DNA of 64,000 nt from Luteibacter sp. Lineage in GTDB: Bacteria > Pseudomonadota > Gammaproteobacteria > Xanthomonadales > Rhodanobacteraceae. The notes under the pieces are model-generated. The model did no database searches and was not told the origin of the DNA. It worked only from the letters and a program-made list of their open reading frames with translations. Position numbers and translations under genes: made by a program. The stretch lies in contig NZ_WNDO01000009.1 in assembly GCF_009912395.1 (NCBI RefSeq), forward strand, positions 107,466 to 171,465. The letters are read 5' to 3'. Shown here in pieces: positions 1-9,454 of this stretch. Position 1 is the stretch's first letter, and every line of letters starts with the position of its first letter.

Positions 1-6
1 AGCTAG

Positions 7-1644
7 CTATGAGGCGTTACGCGCCCGACGCCACGCCGTGAGCACCGGTATCGCCAGGGCCAGGTTCAACAGCAACCAGCCCCAGGAGACCACGTTCGCG
101 CCGATCTCCTGCACCACCACGGCCGCACCGAGCAGCACGAGCCAGATGGCGAGCAGGCGCTCCTCGACGAGCGGCATGAGCACATCCTCACGCGTGCGCA
201 GCAGGCCCAGCAGGAAGAAGCCGATGCAGGGCAGCGCGAACAGGCCGATGGGGAAATCACGGTAGCGGCCGTTGAAGACGAGCAGGATGCCGTACAGCGT
301 CAGCACGAACATCCAGAAGAAACGCTGCGGCGTGAACGCGTCGGACCAGGCGATGCCCAGGCGTCGACGCTCCTGCGGCGGCGGCGCGACGGCGGCCGGA
401 TTCACGGGCGAAGCCAGTCGCGACGCGATGGCACGGGCCAGCGACAGCGCCGTGAGCAGGCCGAGGACACCGACTGCGATACCTGTGGCCCACTCGATGG
501 TGTTGCGGCACGAGAACAGCAGCAACCGCGCGTGCGCAGCCAGGGCCGTACCCGTGGCGAAACCGGACAGCGCCAGCGACAGCCAGCCGGCGACGCCGTG
601 CCAGCGACGACGGAACAGGCCGGCAACGAGGAAGACCAGCGCACCGACGCCGCCTGTGACAATGGCCCAGGTCCAACGCGGCTCTTCCACCACGGGACCG
701 GTCATCGCGAACTTGGGCTTCGCATCCACGTCGAAGATGCCCCAATAGCCGCCCACCGTGCCTTCCAGATCGCGTTTCCACGGCTGGTCGAAGGCCTCGA
801 TCACGTTGTAGGGCATGTCTACCGTGGCGGCGTAGTTGAGGAATTCGCGCATGTAGCGCGCCTCGTTGACCAGGCTCGCGCTGGCGTCGCGACGGGTGCG
901 GCCCTGGCTGGGCCAGCCGGTCTCGCCGATCATGATCTGCTTGCCGGGAAACTCGGCCTTCATCTTCTGGTACACGTCCGCGACGTGGTGCACGGCGCGC
1001 TCGGGGGCGACGGGCTCGTCTTCCCAGTACGGCAGGATATGGATCGTGAGGTAATCCGTGGCCTTGGCCAGCGCCGGATGCTTCTGCCAGAACTCCCACA
1101 CGTCGGCGTAGGTCACCGGCACATCGGTGGCATCGTTGACCTTGCGGATGTAGGCGGAAAGGGCCTTCTCCGACAACTCGCCACGCAGCAGCACCTCGTT
1201 GCCCACCACGATGCCGCGCAGGCTGTCGTGGTCGCGCTTCGCCGCTTCGATGCCCAGCTTGATCTCACGCTCGTTGGCCACCGGATCGCGCCCCAGCCAG
1301 ATGCCCATCAGCACCTTCATGCCGTAGCGACCCGCGATGTCCGGCACCGTGCCGAGGCCCTGGCTCATCGAATAGGTACGTACGCAGTCGAAGCGGGTGG
1401 ATAGCGCCTTGAGGTCTTCCTCGATCCGCTCGGGTGATACGAAGGCGTGCAGGTCGAACGGCGTTTCACCCTTCAGCCGGAAAGGGGCATAGGACACGCA
1501 GGCGATCTTCGCCGTGGGCGAATCCGGCAGGTTCACCGGTCGACCGAGCTGCCACCAGTAGGCCGCGCCGAACAAAGCGGCGGCGATGAGGACGATCCAT
1601 GCGAGCGGTCGCGCGAACCGCGCGTAGGGGGTGAGAGGCGACAT
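7..1644 (-). CDS. Membrane-anchored glycoside hydrolase family 17 (beta-1,3-glucanase-like)
   Basis: 545 aa. One N-terminal membrane segment (about residues 14-31) is followed by a GH17-type TIM-barrel domain (about 45-310) facing the periplasm, then several hydrophobic segments (about 325-540). The catalytic pair is visible: acid/base Glu150 in VVGNEVL and nucleophile Glu241 in MIGETGWPS. GH17 enzymes cleave or transglycosylate beta-1,3-glucans. Fusion to a multi-spanning C-terminal region is typical of proteobacterial cell-envelope or cyclic-glucan remodelling forms, but the substrate here is inferred. The stop TAG lies at the window edge (7-9). The start at 1644 is the only ATG in front of the membrane segment. 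It is divergent from slt, with a 147-bp spacer. Confidence 0.85.
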   Translation of the reverse strand: MSPLTPYARFARPLAWIVLIAAALFGAAYWWQLGRPVNLPDSPTAKIACVSYAPFRLKGETPFDLHAFVSPERIEEDLKALSTRFDCVRTYSMSQGLGTVPDIAGRYGMKVLMGIWLGRDPVANEREIKLGIEAAKRDHDSLRGIVVGNEVLLRGELSEKALSAYIRKVNDATDVPVTYADVWEFWQKHPALAKATDYLTIHILPYWEDEPVAPERAVHHVADVYQKMKAEFPGKQIMIGETGWPSQGRTRRDASASLVNEARYMREFLNYAATVDMPYNVIEAFDQPWKRDLEGTVGGYWGIFDVDAKPKFAMTGPVVEEPRWTWAIVTGGVGALVFLVAGLFRRRWHGVAGWLSLALSGFATGTALAAHARLLLFSCRNTIEWATGIAVGVLGLLTALSLARAIASRLASPVNPAAVAPPPQERRRLGIAWSDAFTPQRFFWMFVLTLYGILLVFNGRYRDFPIGLFALPCIGFFLLGLLRTREDVLMPLVEERLLAIWLVLLGAAVVVQEIGANVVSWGWLLLNLALAIPVLTAWRRARNAS

Positions 1645-1756
1645 GCCGTTCCAGTAGCCAAAAGCGCAAGAGCGATCCGGACTAGCTTAGCGGCCCTCGA
1701 GCGGGAGGGCGATTCCCCCGGAACGGGCCGTTCATCCGGCCTGCGCCAAGGTTTCT

Positions 1757-1762
1757 TACAAT
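1757..1762 (+). promoter_or_regulatory. Possible -10 box for slt
   Basis: TACAAT lies 30 bp before the slt start in the spacer shared with the divergent GH17 gene. No clear -35 box is seen 17 bp upstream, so this is tentative. Confidence 0.3.
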
Positions 1763-1791
1763 CATGGATACGTCCCCGTGAAGGAATCCCG

Positions 1792-3897
1792 ATGGCCCCC
1801 TCCCAGGCATCGCGACGCAGCCCCCGCCCGTTCCGCCTTTTCGCCGGCGTCGCCCTCGCCATCAGCGCCTTCGTCGTGTCATCGACGGCGACCGCCGAAG
1901 GCACCGACGCGCAACGCACCCGCTTCCGCCAGGCCTACACCACGGCCAGCCAGCAAGGCGGCGACGCCTGGCGCGCCGAGGCCACGGGCCTGGAGAGCTA
2001 TGTCCTCTTCCCCTACCTGGAAGCCGCGGCGCTGACCCACGACCTGCGCACACTGGACCGGGCCCGGGTCGAGGCTTACGTCAATCGTTATCCGGGCCTG
2101 ATTCCCGCGACCGACCTGCGCCGCGATTTCCTCGGCGAGCTGGCCCGCCGCAAGGACTGGACCACGTTCACCGCGATGTACCAGACGGGCATGGGCGATT
2201 CGCTCGCCTGCTACGCCTTGCAGGCAAAGCTCTCGCGCAACGAACCGCTGGTGTTCGAGCGCGACCTCGCCGATCTGTGGAAGAAGCCGAGCCTGCCCAA
2301 CAGCTGCGACCCCGTGCTGGCGGCCGCGCACGACCAGGGCCTGTTGACGGGCGAACGCCTGTGGGCGCGCATCCAGGTGGCGGCCGACGCCGGCAAGGGC
2401 GGCACCATCGCCTCGCTGGCACCCTGGCTACCGCCGTCCGACGCCCCTGCCGCGCAACGCATCGCGCTCGCGCTCAACGATCCGACCACCGCGCTGCGCC
2501 AGGCCGCTGACTGGCCGGATACGCCGCGCCACCGTCAGGCCGTCACGCTGGCCCTGCAACGCATGGCTCGCCGCCAGTCCACCGCGGCCGACAGCGCGTG
2601 GACCACGCTGTCGCCGAAGTTCACCCTCAGCGAACAGCAAAAGGGCGCCGTGCTGAACGCGCTGGCGCTGTTCCACGCCACCGACTTCGACGAGTCGGCG
2701 CTCGATCGACTCGCCGCCCTGCCAGCGGCAGCGCAGACCGACGCCAGCCGCGAATGGCGCGTGCGCGTGGCACTGGCTCGCCAGGACTGGTCCGCTGCGC
2801 TGTCCGCACTCGACGCGCTGACGCCCACGCAGAAGGACGACGGTGAGTGGCGTTACTTCCGCGCCCTCGTGCTCGGCAAGCTGGGTCGCAACGACGAGGC
2901 GAAGCGGCTGTACCAGTCCGTCTCGCAGGAGGCCACCTACTTCGGCTTCCTCTCCGCCGACCGTATCAATACGTCGTATTCGATCTGCCCCTCGACCATG
3001 CCCTCGGACGAACGTCGCGAAGCCGCGCTGTTGAACGACGCTGGCCTTGATCGCGCGTTCGAACTGTATGCGGTGGGCCTGCAGAAGTACGCGCGACGCG
3101 AATGGGCCGCCGCGCTCGCGGGTCGCGACGCGGATACCCAGCGCCTCGCCGCCGACCTCGCCTTCCGCAAGGGCTGGTACGACCGCGCGGTGTTCGGCCT
3201 GTCGTCCGGCGAATCGCTGCGCCTGTACGAACAGCGCTTCCCGCTCGCCCGCCAGGACGGCGTGGTGGAGCAGTCGAGCCAGGCCGGCATCGAAGCCCCG
3301 TGGGCCTACGCCATCATCCGCGCCGAGAGCGCATGGATGAGCGACGCCCGCTCCGGTGCCGATGCGCGTGGCCTCATGCAGTTGCTGCCCTCCACGGCCG
3401 CGACCGTCGCCAAGCGCAACGGCCTGTCGTGGGGCGGCGGCGAAAGCCTCTACGAGCCGGCCACGAACATCGTGCTCGGCACGCGTTACCTCTCGCAGAT
3501 GGCGGCACGCTTCAACGGTGCCCCATGGCTCGCCAGCGCGGCCTATAACGCCGGCCCGAACAAGGTCGACCAGTGGCTAGGCGCCCGCGGCACGCTCGAT
3601 CCCGACCTCTTCGTGGCGAGCATCCCGTACAAGGAGACCCGCGAGTACGTGGCGCGCGTGATGGCCTTCGCCGTGATCTACGACTGGCGCCTCAACGGCA
3701 ACGCCTTGCCGATCGGCTCGCGCATGACCCGCATCGGCAGCACGTACTCGCTGCCGTCATCGGGAGCGGTGCGCAAGCCGGTCAGCTGCCCGGCCCCGGT
3801 CGTCAGCAAGCCAACCCCGCCCGCACCGGCCGCCGCGAACGAACCCGCTCCCGCCGAGGCATCGTCCGCACCGACACCGGAGGAACCCCAGCGCTGA
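1792..3897 (+). CDS. slt: Soluble lytic murein transglycosylase (Slt70-like)
   Basis: 701 aa from the ATG at 1792, which has AAGGA 7-8 bases upstream. The open frame continues further 5' without coding character, so the longer start is rejected. A signal peptide (about 1-36, ending SSTATAEG) precedes a long alpha-helical superhelical domain (about 40-460) and a C-terminal SLT catalytic domain (about 490-640). The catalytic Glu512 sits in IIRAESAW, followed by GLMQLLPSTA and AYNAGPNKV, the standard Slt motifs. It cleaves the MurNAc-GlcNAc bond with 1,6-anhydro product formation in the periplasm. The C-terminal tail is rich in Pro, Ala and Glu. Length and domain order match the Slt70 family. 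Confidence 0.93.
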   Translation: MAPSQASRRSPRPFRLFAGVALAISAFVVSSTATAEGTDAQRTRFRQAYTTASQQGGDAWRAEATGLESYVLFPYLEAAALTHDLRTLDRARVEAYVNRYPGLIPATDLRRDFLGELARRKDWTTFTAMYQTGMGDSLACYALQAKLSRNEPLVFERDLADLWKKPSLPNSCDPVLAAAHDQGLLTGERLWARIQVAADAGKGGTIASLAPWLPPSDAPAAQRIALALNDPTTALRQAADWPDTPRHRQAVTLALQRMARRQSTAADSAWTTLSPKFTLSEQQKGAVLNALALFHATDFDESALDRLAALPAAAQTDASREWRVRVALARQDWSAALSALDALTPTQKDDGEWRYFRALVLGKLGRNDEAKRLYQSVSQEATYFGFLSADRINTSYSICPSTMPSDERREAALLNDAGLDRAFELYAVGLQKYARREWAAALAGRDADTQRLAADLAFRKGWYDRAVFGLSSGESLRLYEQRFPLARQDGVVEQSSQAGIEAPWAYAIIRAESAWMSDARSGADARGLMQLLPSTAATVAKRNGLSWGGGESLYEPATNIVLGTRYLSQMAARFNGAPWLASAAYNAGPNKVDQWLGARGTLDPDLFVASIPYKETREYVARVMAFAVIYDWRLNGNALPIGSRMTRIGSTYSLPSSGAVRKPVSCPAPVVSKPTPPAPAAANEPAPAEASSAPTPEEPQR

Positions 3898-3958
3898 CGC
3901 TTGGCGACACGGGTCGCAGCGCCTACGCTCGACCCTAGCGCCGTCACAGGGGACGCCC

Positions 3959-4900
3959 ATGAAAGCCCAACGCATCGTCATCCTCGGTGGCACCGGTTTC
4001 GTCGGCGGCGGCCTCGTGCCCCGCCTCGCGGCGGATGGCCATTCGATCCTGCTGCTGTCGCGCAACCGACAGGCCCGTCGACATGCCGCGGTCGGCCGCA
4101 ACGTCAGCGTCGCGACTGCCGACGTCTACGATCCGCCGACCCTGCGGCGGCACATCGCCGGCGCCGACGCGGTGATCAACCTCGTCGGCATCCTCAACGA
4201 GACGCGGCGCGATACCTTCGAGCGGGTCCACGTCACGCTGACCCGATTGGTGGTGGACGCCTGCCGCGATACCGGCGTGCATCGACTGCACCAGATGAGC
4301 GCGCTGAAGGCCGGCCAGGGCCTGTCGAAGTACCTGCGCACGCGCGGCGAAGCCGAGGCACTGGTGAAATCGTCGACGCTGGACTGGACGATCTACCAGC
4401 CCAGCACCATCTTCGGCCACGGTGACGGCCTCGTCTCGCGGTTCGACGCGCTGCTGCGCCTGGCGCTCGTCATGCCGTTGCCGCGCCCGAACGCGAAGAT
4501 GGCGCCCGTCTTCCTCGGCGATGTCGCCGAGGCGATCGCCCGTGCCGTCGCGAATCCTTCGGCCTCGCTGCTGCATACCTTCGAACTGTATGGCCGCGAG
4601 ACCTGGACCCTGCTCGACCTGGTGCGTGCCATCCGCGACGCGCGTGGCCGCCGTCGCCTCGTGTTGCCCATGCCGGACGCCCTCGGTCGTCTCCAGGCCG
4701 AACTCGCACAGTTCGCACCGGGCAAGCCATTCACACCGGATAATTTCCGCACCCTGCGCACCGACTCCGTCGGCAAGGTCGACGGCCTTGCGCAGTTGGG
4801 TATCACGCCGCAATCGCTATCGGCGTGGCTGCCACGCCTGCTCGGCAAGCCCGAGCGCCAGCGCCGCCTCGACGAGGCGCGCGCCAAGCGCCGCGCCTGA
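3959..4900 (+). CDS. NAD(P)-binding protein, complex I NDUFA9-like family
   Basis: 313 aa. It begins with a Rossmann nucleotide-binding motif ([13 protein letters not shown], residues 7-19) of the extended/atypical SDR type, followed by INLVGILNE (about 77-85) and a YQPSTIFG segment. These match bacterial proteins related to the NDUFA9 subunit of complex I and to NAD-dependent epimerases. The canonical YxxxK catalytic pair is not obvious, as in the atypical NDUFA9-like group. The precise substrate is unknown. It lies 8 bp before cca, so the two are probably co-transcribed. Confidence 0.8.
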   Translation: MKAQRIVILGGTGFVGGGLVPRLAADGHSILLLSRNRQARRHAAVGRNVSVATADVYDPPTLRRHIAGADAVINLVGILNETRRDTFERVHVTLTRLVVDACRDTGVHRLHQMSALKAGQGLSKYLRTRGEAEALVKSSTLDWTIYQPSTIFGHGDGLVSRFDALLRLALVMPLPRPNAKMAPVFLGDVAEAIARAVANPSASLLHTFELYGRETWTLLDLVRAIRDARGRRRLVLPMPDALGRLQAELAQFAPGKPFTPDNFRTLRTDSVGKVDGLAQLGITPQSLSAWLPRLLGKPERQRRLDEARAKRRA

Positions 4901-4908
4901 AGGACATC

Positions 4909-6135
4909 ATGGATATCTACCTCGTCGGCGGCGCGGTCCGCGACAAACTGCTTGGCCGCCCCGTCGTCGATCGCGACTGGGTCGTGGTCGGCGCCACGCC
5001 CGAGGACATGCTCGCCGCCGGCTACAAACCCGTGGGCAAGGATTTCCCCGTCTTCCTGCATGGCGACACGAAAGAGGAATACGCGCTCGCGCGCACCGAA
5101 CGGAAGACGGGCCGCGGCTATCACGGCTTCGCCTTTCACGCCGATCCAAGCGTGACGGTCGAACAGGACCTCGAACGTCGCGACCTCACCATCAATGCCA
5201 TCGCGGAGGCAGATGACGGTCATCTCGTCGATCCGTTCGGCGGTGTCGGCGATATCGAAACGCGCACACTACGCCACGTCTCGCCGGCCTTCGCCGAAGA
5301 TCCCGTGCGCCTGCTGCGCGTGGCGCGCTTCGCCGCGCGCTACGCGCCACTGGGCTTTACCGTCGCCGACGAGACCATGGCGCTCATGCGGCGGATGGTC
5401 GACGACGGAGAGATCGACCATCTGGTGCCGGAACGCGTCTGGGCGGAAACGCGCAAGGCGCTGGCCGAACCGATGCCGCAGGTCTTCGTGCAGGTGCTCC
5501 GGGAAAGTGGCGCGCTGCGTGTGCTGTTTCCCGAAGTGGACGCGCTCTACGGCGTACCGCAACGACCCGAGTTCCATCCGGAAGTGGATACGGGCATCCA
5601 TGTCGAGCTGGTGTTGCAGGCGGCAGCGAAGCTCGCCCCCGGCGACGCGCTGGTCGGCTGGTGCGCGCTCACCCACGACCTGGGCAAGGCGCTCACCCCT
5701 GCGGATGTCCTGCCGCGCCACATCATGCACGAGCAACGCGGCGTCGCTCCGGTGCGCGCGTTGTCGGCACGACTGAAGGTGCCGACCGACTATGCGGCGA
5801 TGGCGGAGATCGTCTGTCGACAGCATCTCAACGCGCACATGGCCTTCGAACTGCGTCCAGCGACCGTGCTGAAATTACTGGAAGATCTGGGCGCGCTCCG
5901 TCGCCCGGAGCGGCTGGAGACCTTCCTGCTCGCCTGTATTGCCGACAAGCGCGGCCGGTTGGGTAGCGACGAGGCCGACTACCCGCAGGCGGATTACCTG
6001 CGCGCCTGCCGCGACGCGGCGGCGGCGGTCAGCTCGAAGCCGTTCGTCGACGAAGGGCTGCAAGGCCCCGCGATCGGCGAGGCGATGAAACGCGCGCAGG
6101 TGACGGCCATCGCCGGGATCAAAACCCACCTGTAG
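4909..6135 (+). CDS. cca: Multifunctional CCA tRNA nucleotidyltransferase
   Basis: 408 aa from ATG 4909. The open frame extends into the upstream gene, but the family start is the [12 protein letters not shown] motif. The class II nucleotidyltransferase head has GGAVRD (about 7-12) and the metal-binding DRDW (Asp21/Asp23). RRDLTINA and [16 protein letters not shown] follow, then an HD phosphohydrolase domain with THDLGK. This is the E. coli-like form that adds and repairs the 3' CCA of tRNAs and has phosphatase/phosphodiesterase activity. The TAG stop (6133-6135) is formed by the GTAG head of the REP palindrome that begins at 6131. Confidence 0.95.
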   Translation: MDIYLVGGAVRDKLLGRPVVDRDWVVVGATPEDMLAAGYKPVGKDFPVFLHGDTKEEYALARTERKTGRGYHGFAFHADPSVTVEQDLERRDLTINAIAEADDGHLVDPFGGVGDIETRTLRHVSPAFAEDPVRLLRVARFAARYAPLGFTVADETMALMRRMVDDGEIDHLVPERVWAETRKALAEPMPQVFVQVLRESGALRVLFPEVDALYGVPQRPEFHPEVDTGIHVELVLQAAAKLAPGDALVGWCALTHDLGKALTPADVLPRHIMHEQRGVAPVRALSARLKVPTDYAAMAEIVCRQHLNAHMAFELRPATVLKLLEDLGALRRPERLETFLLACIADKRGRLGSDEADYPQADYLRACRDAAAAVSSKPFVDEGLQGPAIGEAMKRAQVTAIAGIKTHL

Positions 6136-6199
6136 GAGCGCGCTTGCGCGCGATGGGTGCTCGCGGCAACCCGGCATCGCGCGCAAGCGCGCTCCTACA
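6131..6199. repeat. GTAG-REP palindrome pair (REPIN-like)
   Basis: Two REP arms in inverted orientation: GTAGGAGCGCGCTTGCGCG on the left and its complement on the right, separated by a short spacer (ATGGGTGCTCGCGG...). GTAG-headed palindromes of this form are REP elements mobilised in trans by RAYT transposases in Xanthomonadales and pseudomonads. No RAYT gene is in this window. The element supplies the cca stop codon. Confidence 0.9.
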
Positions 6200-6246
6200 A
6201 GAGCTACCTGGGCTTTGGTCGCGACGTGCCATGGCGACCACCCGAC

Positions 6247-7302
6247 TCAATCGTCGCCGTGCGACCAGCCGCCTCGGCGCGGCTTGCCCGGGGGCTTCGG
6301 GCCGCCCTTTCGGCGCAGCTTCGCCTCGAGCGTCGCCGCCTGTTCCTCGCGCTCGTCGTGCAGCTTCAGGTAGTTGCGCCAGCGCTGCATGGACAGTTCG
6401 CCAGACGCCAGCGCGGCCTGGATCGCGCAACCGGGCTCGTTGCCGTGCCCGCAATCGGCGAAACGGCACTGCGCGGCCAGCGCCTCGATGTCCGCGAAGA
6501 GATCGAGGTTTTCCTCGCCGGTGAGCTTCAGCTCACGCATGCCCGGCGTATCGATCAGGCAACCGCCGGTCGGCAGGCTGAGCAAGGCACGATGCGTGGT
6601 GGTGTGGCGACCGCGGCTGTCGTGCGAACGCACGGCGCTGGTGGCCATGCGCTCCTCGCCCAGCAGCGTATTGGTCAAGGTGGACTTGCCCGCGCCCGAC
6701 GACCCGACCAGCACCGCGCTGGAACCCGGACCCAAGTAGGGCTCCAGCAACGCGACGGTGGAGGAATCCTTGCCATTGATCGCATGCACCGCCGCCTCGG
6801 CAGGCAGGCGCGCGCGCAATGCGTCTACGGCCGCGTCGACATCGACGCCCGTATCCGCCTTGCTCAACAGCACCACGGGACGTGCGCCTGACCCCTCGAC
6901 CAGGGTCAGGTAACGCTCGATGCGCGCCGGGTTGAAGTCGCCATCGAGTCCGGTGAGCACCAACACGTAGTCGATGTTGGTGGCGATGATCTGCCGTTCG
7001 TAGCGCTCGCCGGCCGCCGCGCGGGTCAGCACGCTGCGCCGGGGAAGTACCGCTTCGATCACCGGATGCGAGGCGTGGTCCAGGAAGACGAAGTCGCCGA
7101 CGGCGGGGCGCAGCGACGGATCGAGTCCTCGCTTGAGGAACTGGCCGGCCGGCTGCGCGTTGAACGCGGACGCGCCGTCGTGCACCTCGTAGCCGGCGCG
7201 ATGCTGCGCCACCACGCGGGCGAGTCGGCGTGGATCGTCGGGCAAGGCGGGCTCGCGCCAGCCGATTCGGCGCAGGCGCGCCAGGTCCGCAGGGTCGGTC
7301 AT
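6247..7302 (-). CDS. rsgA: Small ribosomal subunit biogenesis GTPase RsgA
   Basis: 351 aa from ATG 7302 (MTDPADLARLRR). An in-frame extension to 7434 runs into the divergent gene and is rejected. It is a circularly permuted GTPase: an OB-fold N-terminus, then the G4-like LLSKADTG, the G1 P-loop GSSGAGKSTLTN, and G3 DTPGMREL. A C-terminal zinc-binding knuckle (CRFADCGHGNEPGC) follows. RsgA checks late 30S maturation near the decoding centre. Divergent from the aminotransferase, with a short shared promoter region (7303-7420). Confidence 0.94.
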   Translation of the reverse strand: MTDPADLARLRRIGWREPALPDDPRRLARVVAQHRAGYEVHDGASAFNAQPAGQFLKRGLDPSLRPAVGDFVFLDHASHPVIEAVLPRRSVLTRAAAGERYERQIIATNIDYVLVLTGLDGDFNPARIERYLTLVEGSGARPVVLLSKADTGVDVDAAVDALRARLPAEAAVHAINGKDSSTVALLEPYLGPGSSAVLVGSSGAGKSTLTNTLLGEERMATSAVRSHDSRGRHTTTHRALLSLPTGGCLIDTPGMRELKLTGEENLDLFADIEALAAQCRFADCGHGNEPGCAIQAALASGELSMQRWRNYLKLHDEREEQAATLEAKLRRKGGPKPPGKPRRGGWSHGDD

Positions 7303-7420
7303 GGCCGCGATTATGCCCGCTCGGCGACCGAATTCCGCCTCGCGACACCACGGCGACGCTGATAGGATCGGGACAGACCGCCGGGAAAGGGCCTGGCGGT
7401 ACCTACCGGAAGTCCGTGAC

Positions 7421-8665
7421 GTGTCCTCGATCAAGCCCAGTGCGCACCTGGCGGAAGTGCGCTATGAAATCCGCGGCGCCCTCACCCGACGCGCGCGCGA
7501 ACTGGAGGCCGCCGGCCGGCCGATCATCAAGCTCAACATCGGCAACCCGGGCCGCTACGGGTTCACCACCCCGACGCACCTGCGCGAAGCCATCGCCAGC
7601 CACCTGGTCGACAGCGAGGCCTACGGCCACGAGCAGGGCCTGGAAGAAGCCCGCGAGGCCATCGTCACCCAGCAGCGCGCCCGCGGCGCCTTCGGCGTGG
7701 ACGTGGAACGGGTGTTCATCGGCAACGGCGTCAGCGAGCTGATCGACCTGTCCCTGCGCGCCCTGCTCCAGCCAGGCGAGGAAGTACTGCTACCCAGCCC
7801 GGACTATCCGCTGTGGAGCGCGGCGACGATCCTCAACAACGGCCATCCGCGCTACTACCGCTGCCTCGCCGAGAACGGCCACCTGCCAGACCCGGACGAA
7901 ATGGAATCCCTGATCGGCCCGCGCACCCGCGCGCTGGTGCTGATCAACCCGAACAACCCCACCGGCGCCGTCTATCCGAAGGCGCTGCTGGAGCGCATCG
8001 TCGCCGTGGCCCGCAAGCACAACCTGCTGCTGCTCTGCGACGAGATCTACGACGAGATCCTCTACGACGGCACGCCGTTCCAGCCGCTCGCCGCCGTCGC
8101 CGGCGACCATCCCTGCGTGAGCTTCGGCGGCCTGTCCAAGGTGCATCGCGCCTGCGGCTACCGCGTCGGCTGGATGAGCCTGTCCGGCGATGCGAAGCGC
8201 ACGGCCGAGTATCGCGACGCGCTCCAGTTGCTGGCCGCGCTGCGCCTGTGCGCCAACGTCACCGCACAGTGGGCGGTGAAACCCGCGCTGCTCGACAAGC
8301 CCACCATCGTCGACCTCACCTCGCCGGGCGGCCGCCTGCACGAGGCGCGCCGTCTGATCCTCGATCAGGTGAAGGCCAGCCCGTACTTCGACGTGGTCGC
8401 ACCCGGTGGGGCCATCTACGCCTTCCCCTGGATCCGCGCCGACGCGGTGCCGCACTTCGACGACACCGCGTTCGCCCTGCGCCTGCTGGACGAAGAGAAC
8501 GTGCTGGTCGTGCCGGGCACGAGCTTCAACCTGCCGGCCAGCCGCCACCTGCGTCTCACCCTGCTGCCCGAACTGTCCCAGCTGAGCGAAGTATTCGCCC
8601 GCATGGACCGCGTGCTGGGTCGCATGGTGGCCGACAGCCGTCCGCTCGCCAGCGCGGTCGCCTGA
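7421..8665 (+). CDS. alaA: PLP-dependent aminotransferase, AlaA-like
   Basis: 414 aa from the GTG at 7421. An ATG-initiated extension to 7301 overlaps rsgA and has no coding character. Fold-type I aspartate aminotransferase superfamily: LNIGNPGRYGF near the N-terminus, INPNNPTGAVY, CDEIYDEILYDG, and the PLP-lysine motif FGGLSKVHRACGYRVGW. This motif set and length match AlaA/YfbQ alanine (glutamate-pyruvate) transaminases. The gene name is assigned by this resemblance. Only 3 bp separate it from the following SGNH hydrolase, so the two are likely one transcript. Confidence 0.85.
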   Translation: MSSIKPSAHLAEVRYEIRGALTRRARELEAAGRPIIKLNIGNPGRYGFTTPTHLREAIASHLVDSEAYGHEQGLEEAREAIVTQQRARGAFGVDVERVFIGNGVSELIDLSLRALLQPGEEVLLPSPDYPLWSAATILNNGHPRYYRCLAENGHLPDPDEMESLIGPRTRALVLINPNNPTGAVYPKALLERIVAVARKHNLLLLCDEIYDEILYDGTPFQPLAAVAGDHPCVSFGGLSKVHRACGYRVGWMSLSGDAKRTAEYRDALQLLAALRLCANVTAQWAVKPALLDKPTIVDLTSPGGRLHEARRLILDQVKASPYFDVVAPGGAIYAFPWIRADAVPHFDDTAFALRLLDEENVLVVPGTSFNLPASRHLRLTLLPELSQLSEVFARMDRVLGRMVADSRPLASAVA

Positions 8666-8668
8666 TCC

Positions 8669-9289
8669 ATGGCGGCACCGACCTTCCTCGCCCTGGGCGA
8701 TTCGTACACCATCGGCGAGGGCGTTCCGGAAGCCGGTCGCTGGCCGGTGCAACTCGTCGCCCGGCTGCATGCCGAGGGCGTGGTGGTGGGCGATCCGCGC
8801 ATCGTGGCGACCACCGGCTGGACCACCGACGAACTGTCGGCGGCGATGGACCAGGCCCATCTGCATCCCGGCCATGGCCTGGTGACGCTGCTGATCGGCG
8901 TCAACAACCAATACCGGGGCCGCCCGGCCACGGAATATCGCGAACAGTTCCTTGCCCTGCTCCAGCGCGCCATCGGCCTTGCCGGCGACGCGCGACGCGT
9001 GGTCGTGGTGTCGATCCCCGACTGGGGCGTCACCGCCTTCGCCGAGGGCCGCGACCGCACGGCGATCGGTCGGGACATCGATACGTTCAACGCCATCGCG
9101 AAGGACGAGACCCTGCGCGCCCATGCACGCTGGGCCGACGTGACGCCGGCCTCGCGCGAAGCCGGCGCCAAGCACGACATGCTGGTGGACGATGGCCTGC
9201 ACCCTTCGGCGAAGCAGTATGGGCGCTGGGTCGACGTCATCCTCCCGGAGGCCCGGGCGGCGTTGCGGGAGTTGCCGTCGTCTCGTTAG
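8669..9289 (+). CDS. SGNH/GDSL-family hydrolase
   Basis: 206 aa, cytoplasmic (no signal peptide). Block I LALGDSYTIGEG carries the nucleophile Ser12, block III is LLIGVNNQYRG and block V is DDGLHPSAKQY with the Asp/His pair. The family cleaves ester or acyl bonds; the natural substrate is not predictable. It starts 3 bp after the aminotransferase stop and probably depends on its transcription. Its stop is 8 bp before a half REP. Confidence 0.85.
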   Translation: MAAPTFLALGDSYTIGEGVPEAGRWPVQLVARLHAEGVVVGDPRIVATTGWTTDELSAAMDQAHLHPGHGLVTLLIGVNNQYRGRPATEYREQFLALLQRAIGLAGDARRVVVVSIPDWGVTAFAEGRDRTAIGRDIDTFNAIAKDETLRAHARWADVTPASREAGAKHDMLVDDGLHPSAKQYGRWVDVILPEARAALRELPSSR

Positions 9290-9297
9290 CGCCGGGG

Positions 9298-9320
9298 TCG
9301 CGCGCAAGCGCGCTCCTACA
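9298..9320 (-). repeat. Single GTAG-REP arm
   Basis: Only the right-hand arm (the complement of TGTAGGAGCGCGCTTGCGCG) is present; no partner arm occurs nearby. It is the only solitary copy in the window. Confidence 0.85.
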
Positions 9321-9454
9321 GCGGCTTCCGCAAGCCGGGCTCATCAGCTGAAACATGGGCTTATCGCCGAAACCTCATTGAAACACCCTCGCCACGGCCC
9401 GGTTACCTCCCGGGCCGATACTGGTTTCCCGGGACAGCCCCGGAAACCGACGCC

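Noticed and set aside
6131..6199. Possible CRISPR-like repeats
   Set aside because: The repeated palindromes are dispersed, of REP type, and have no regular spacers; no cas genes are present.
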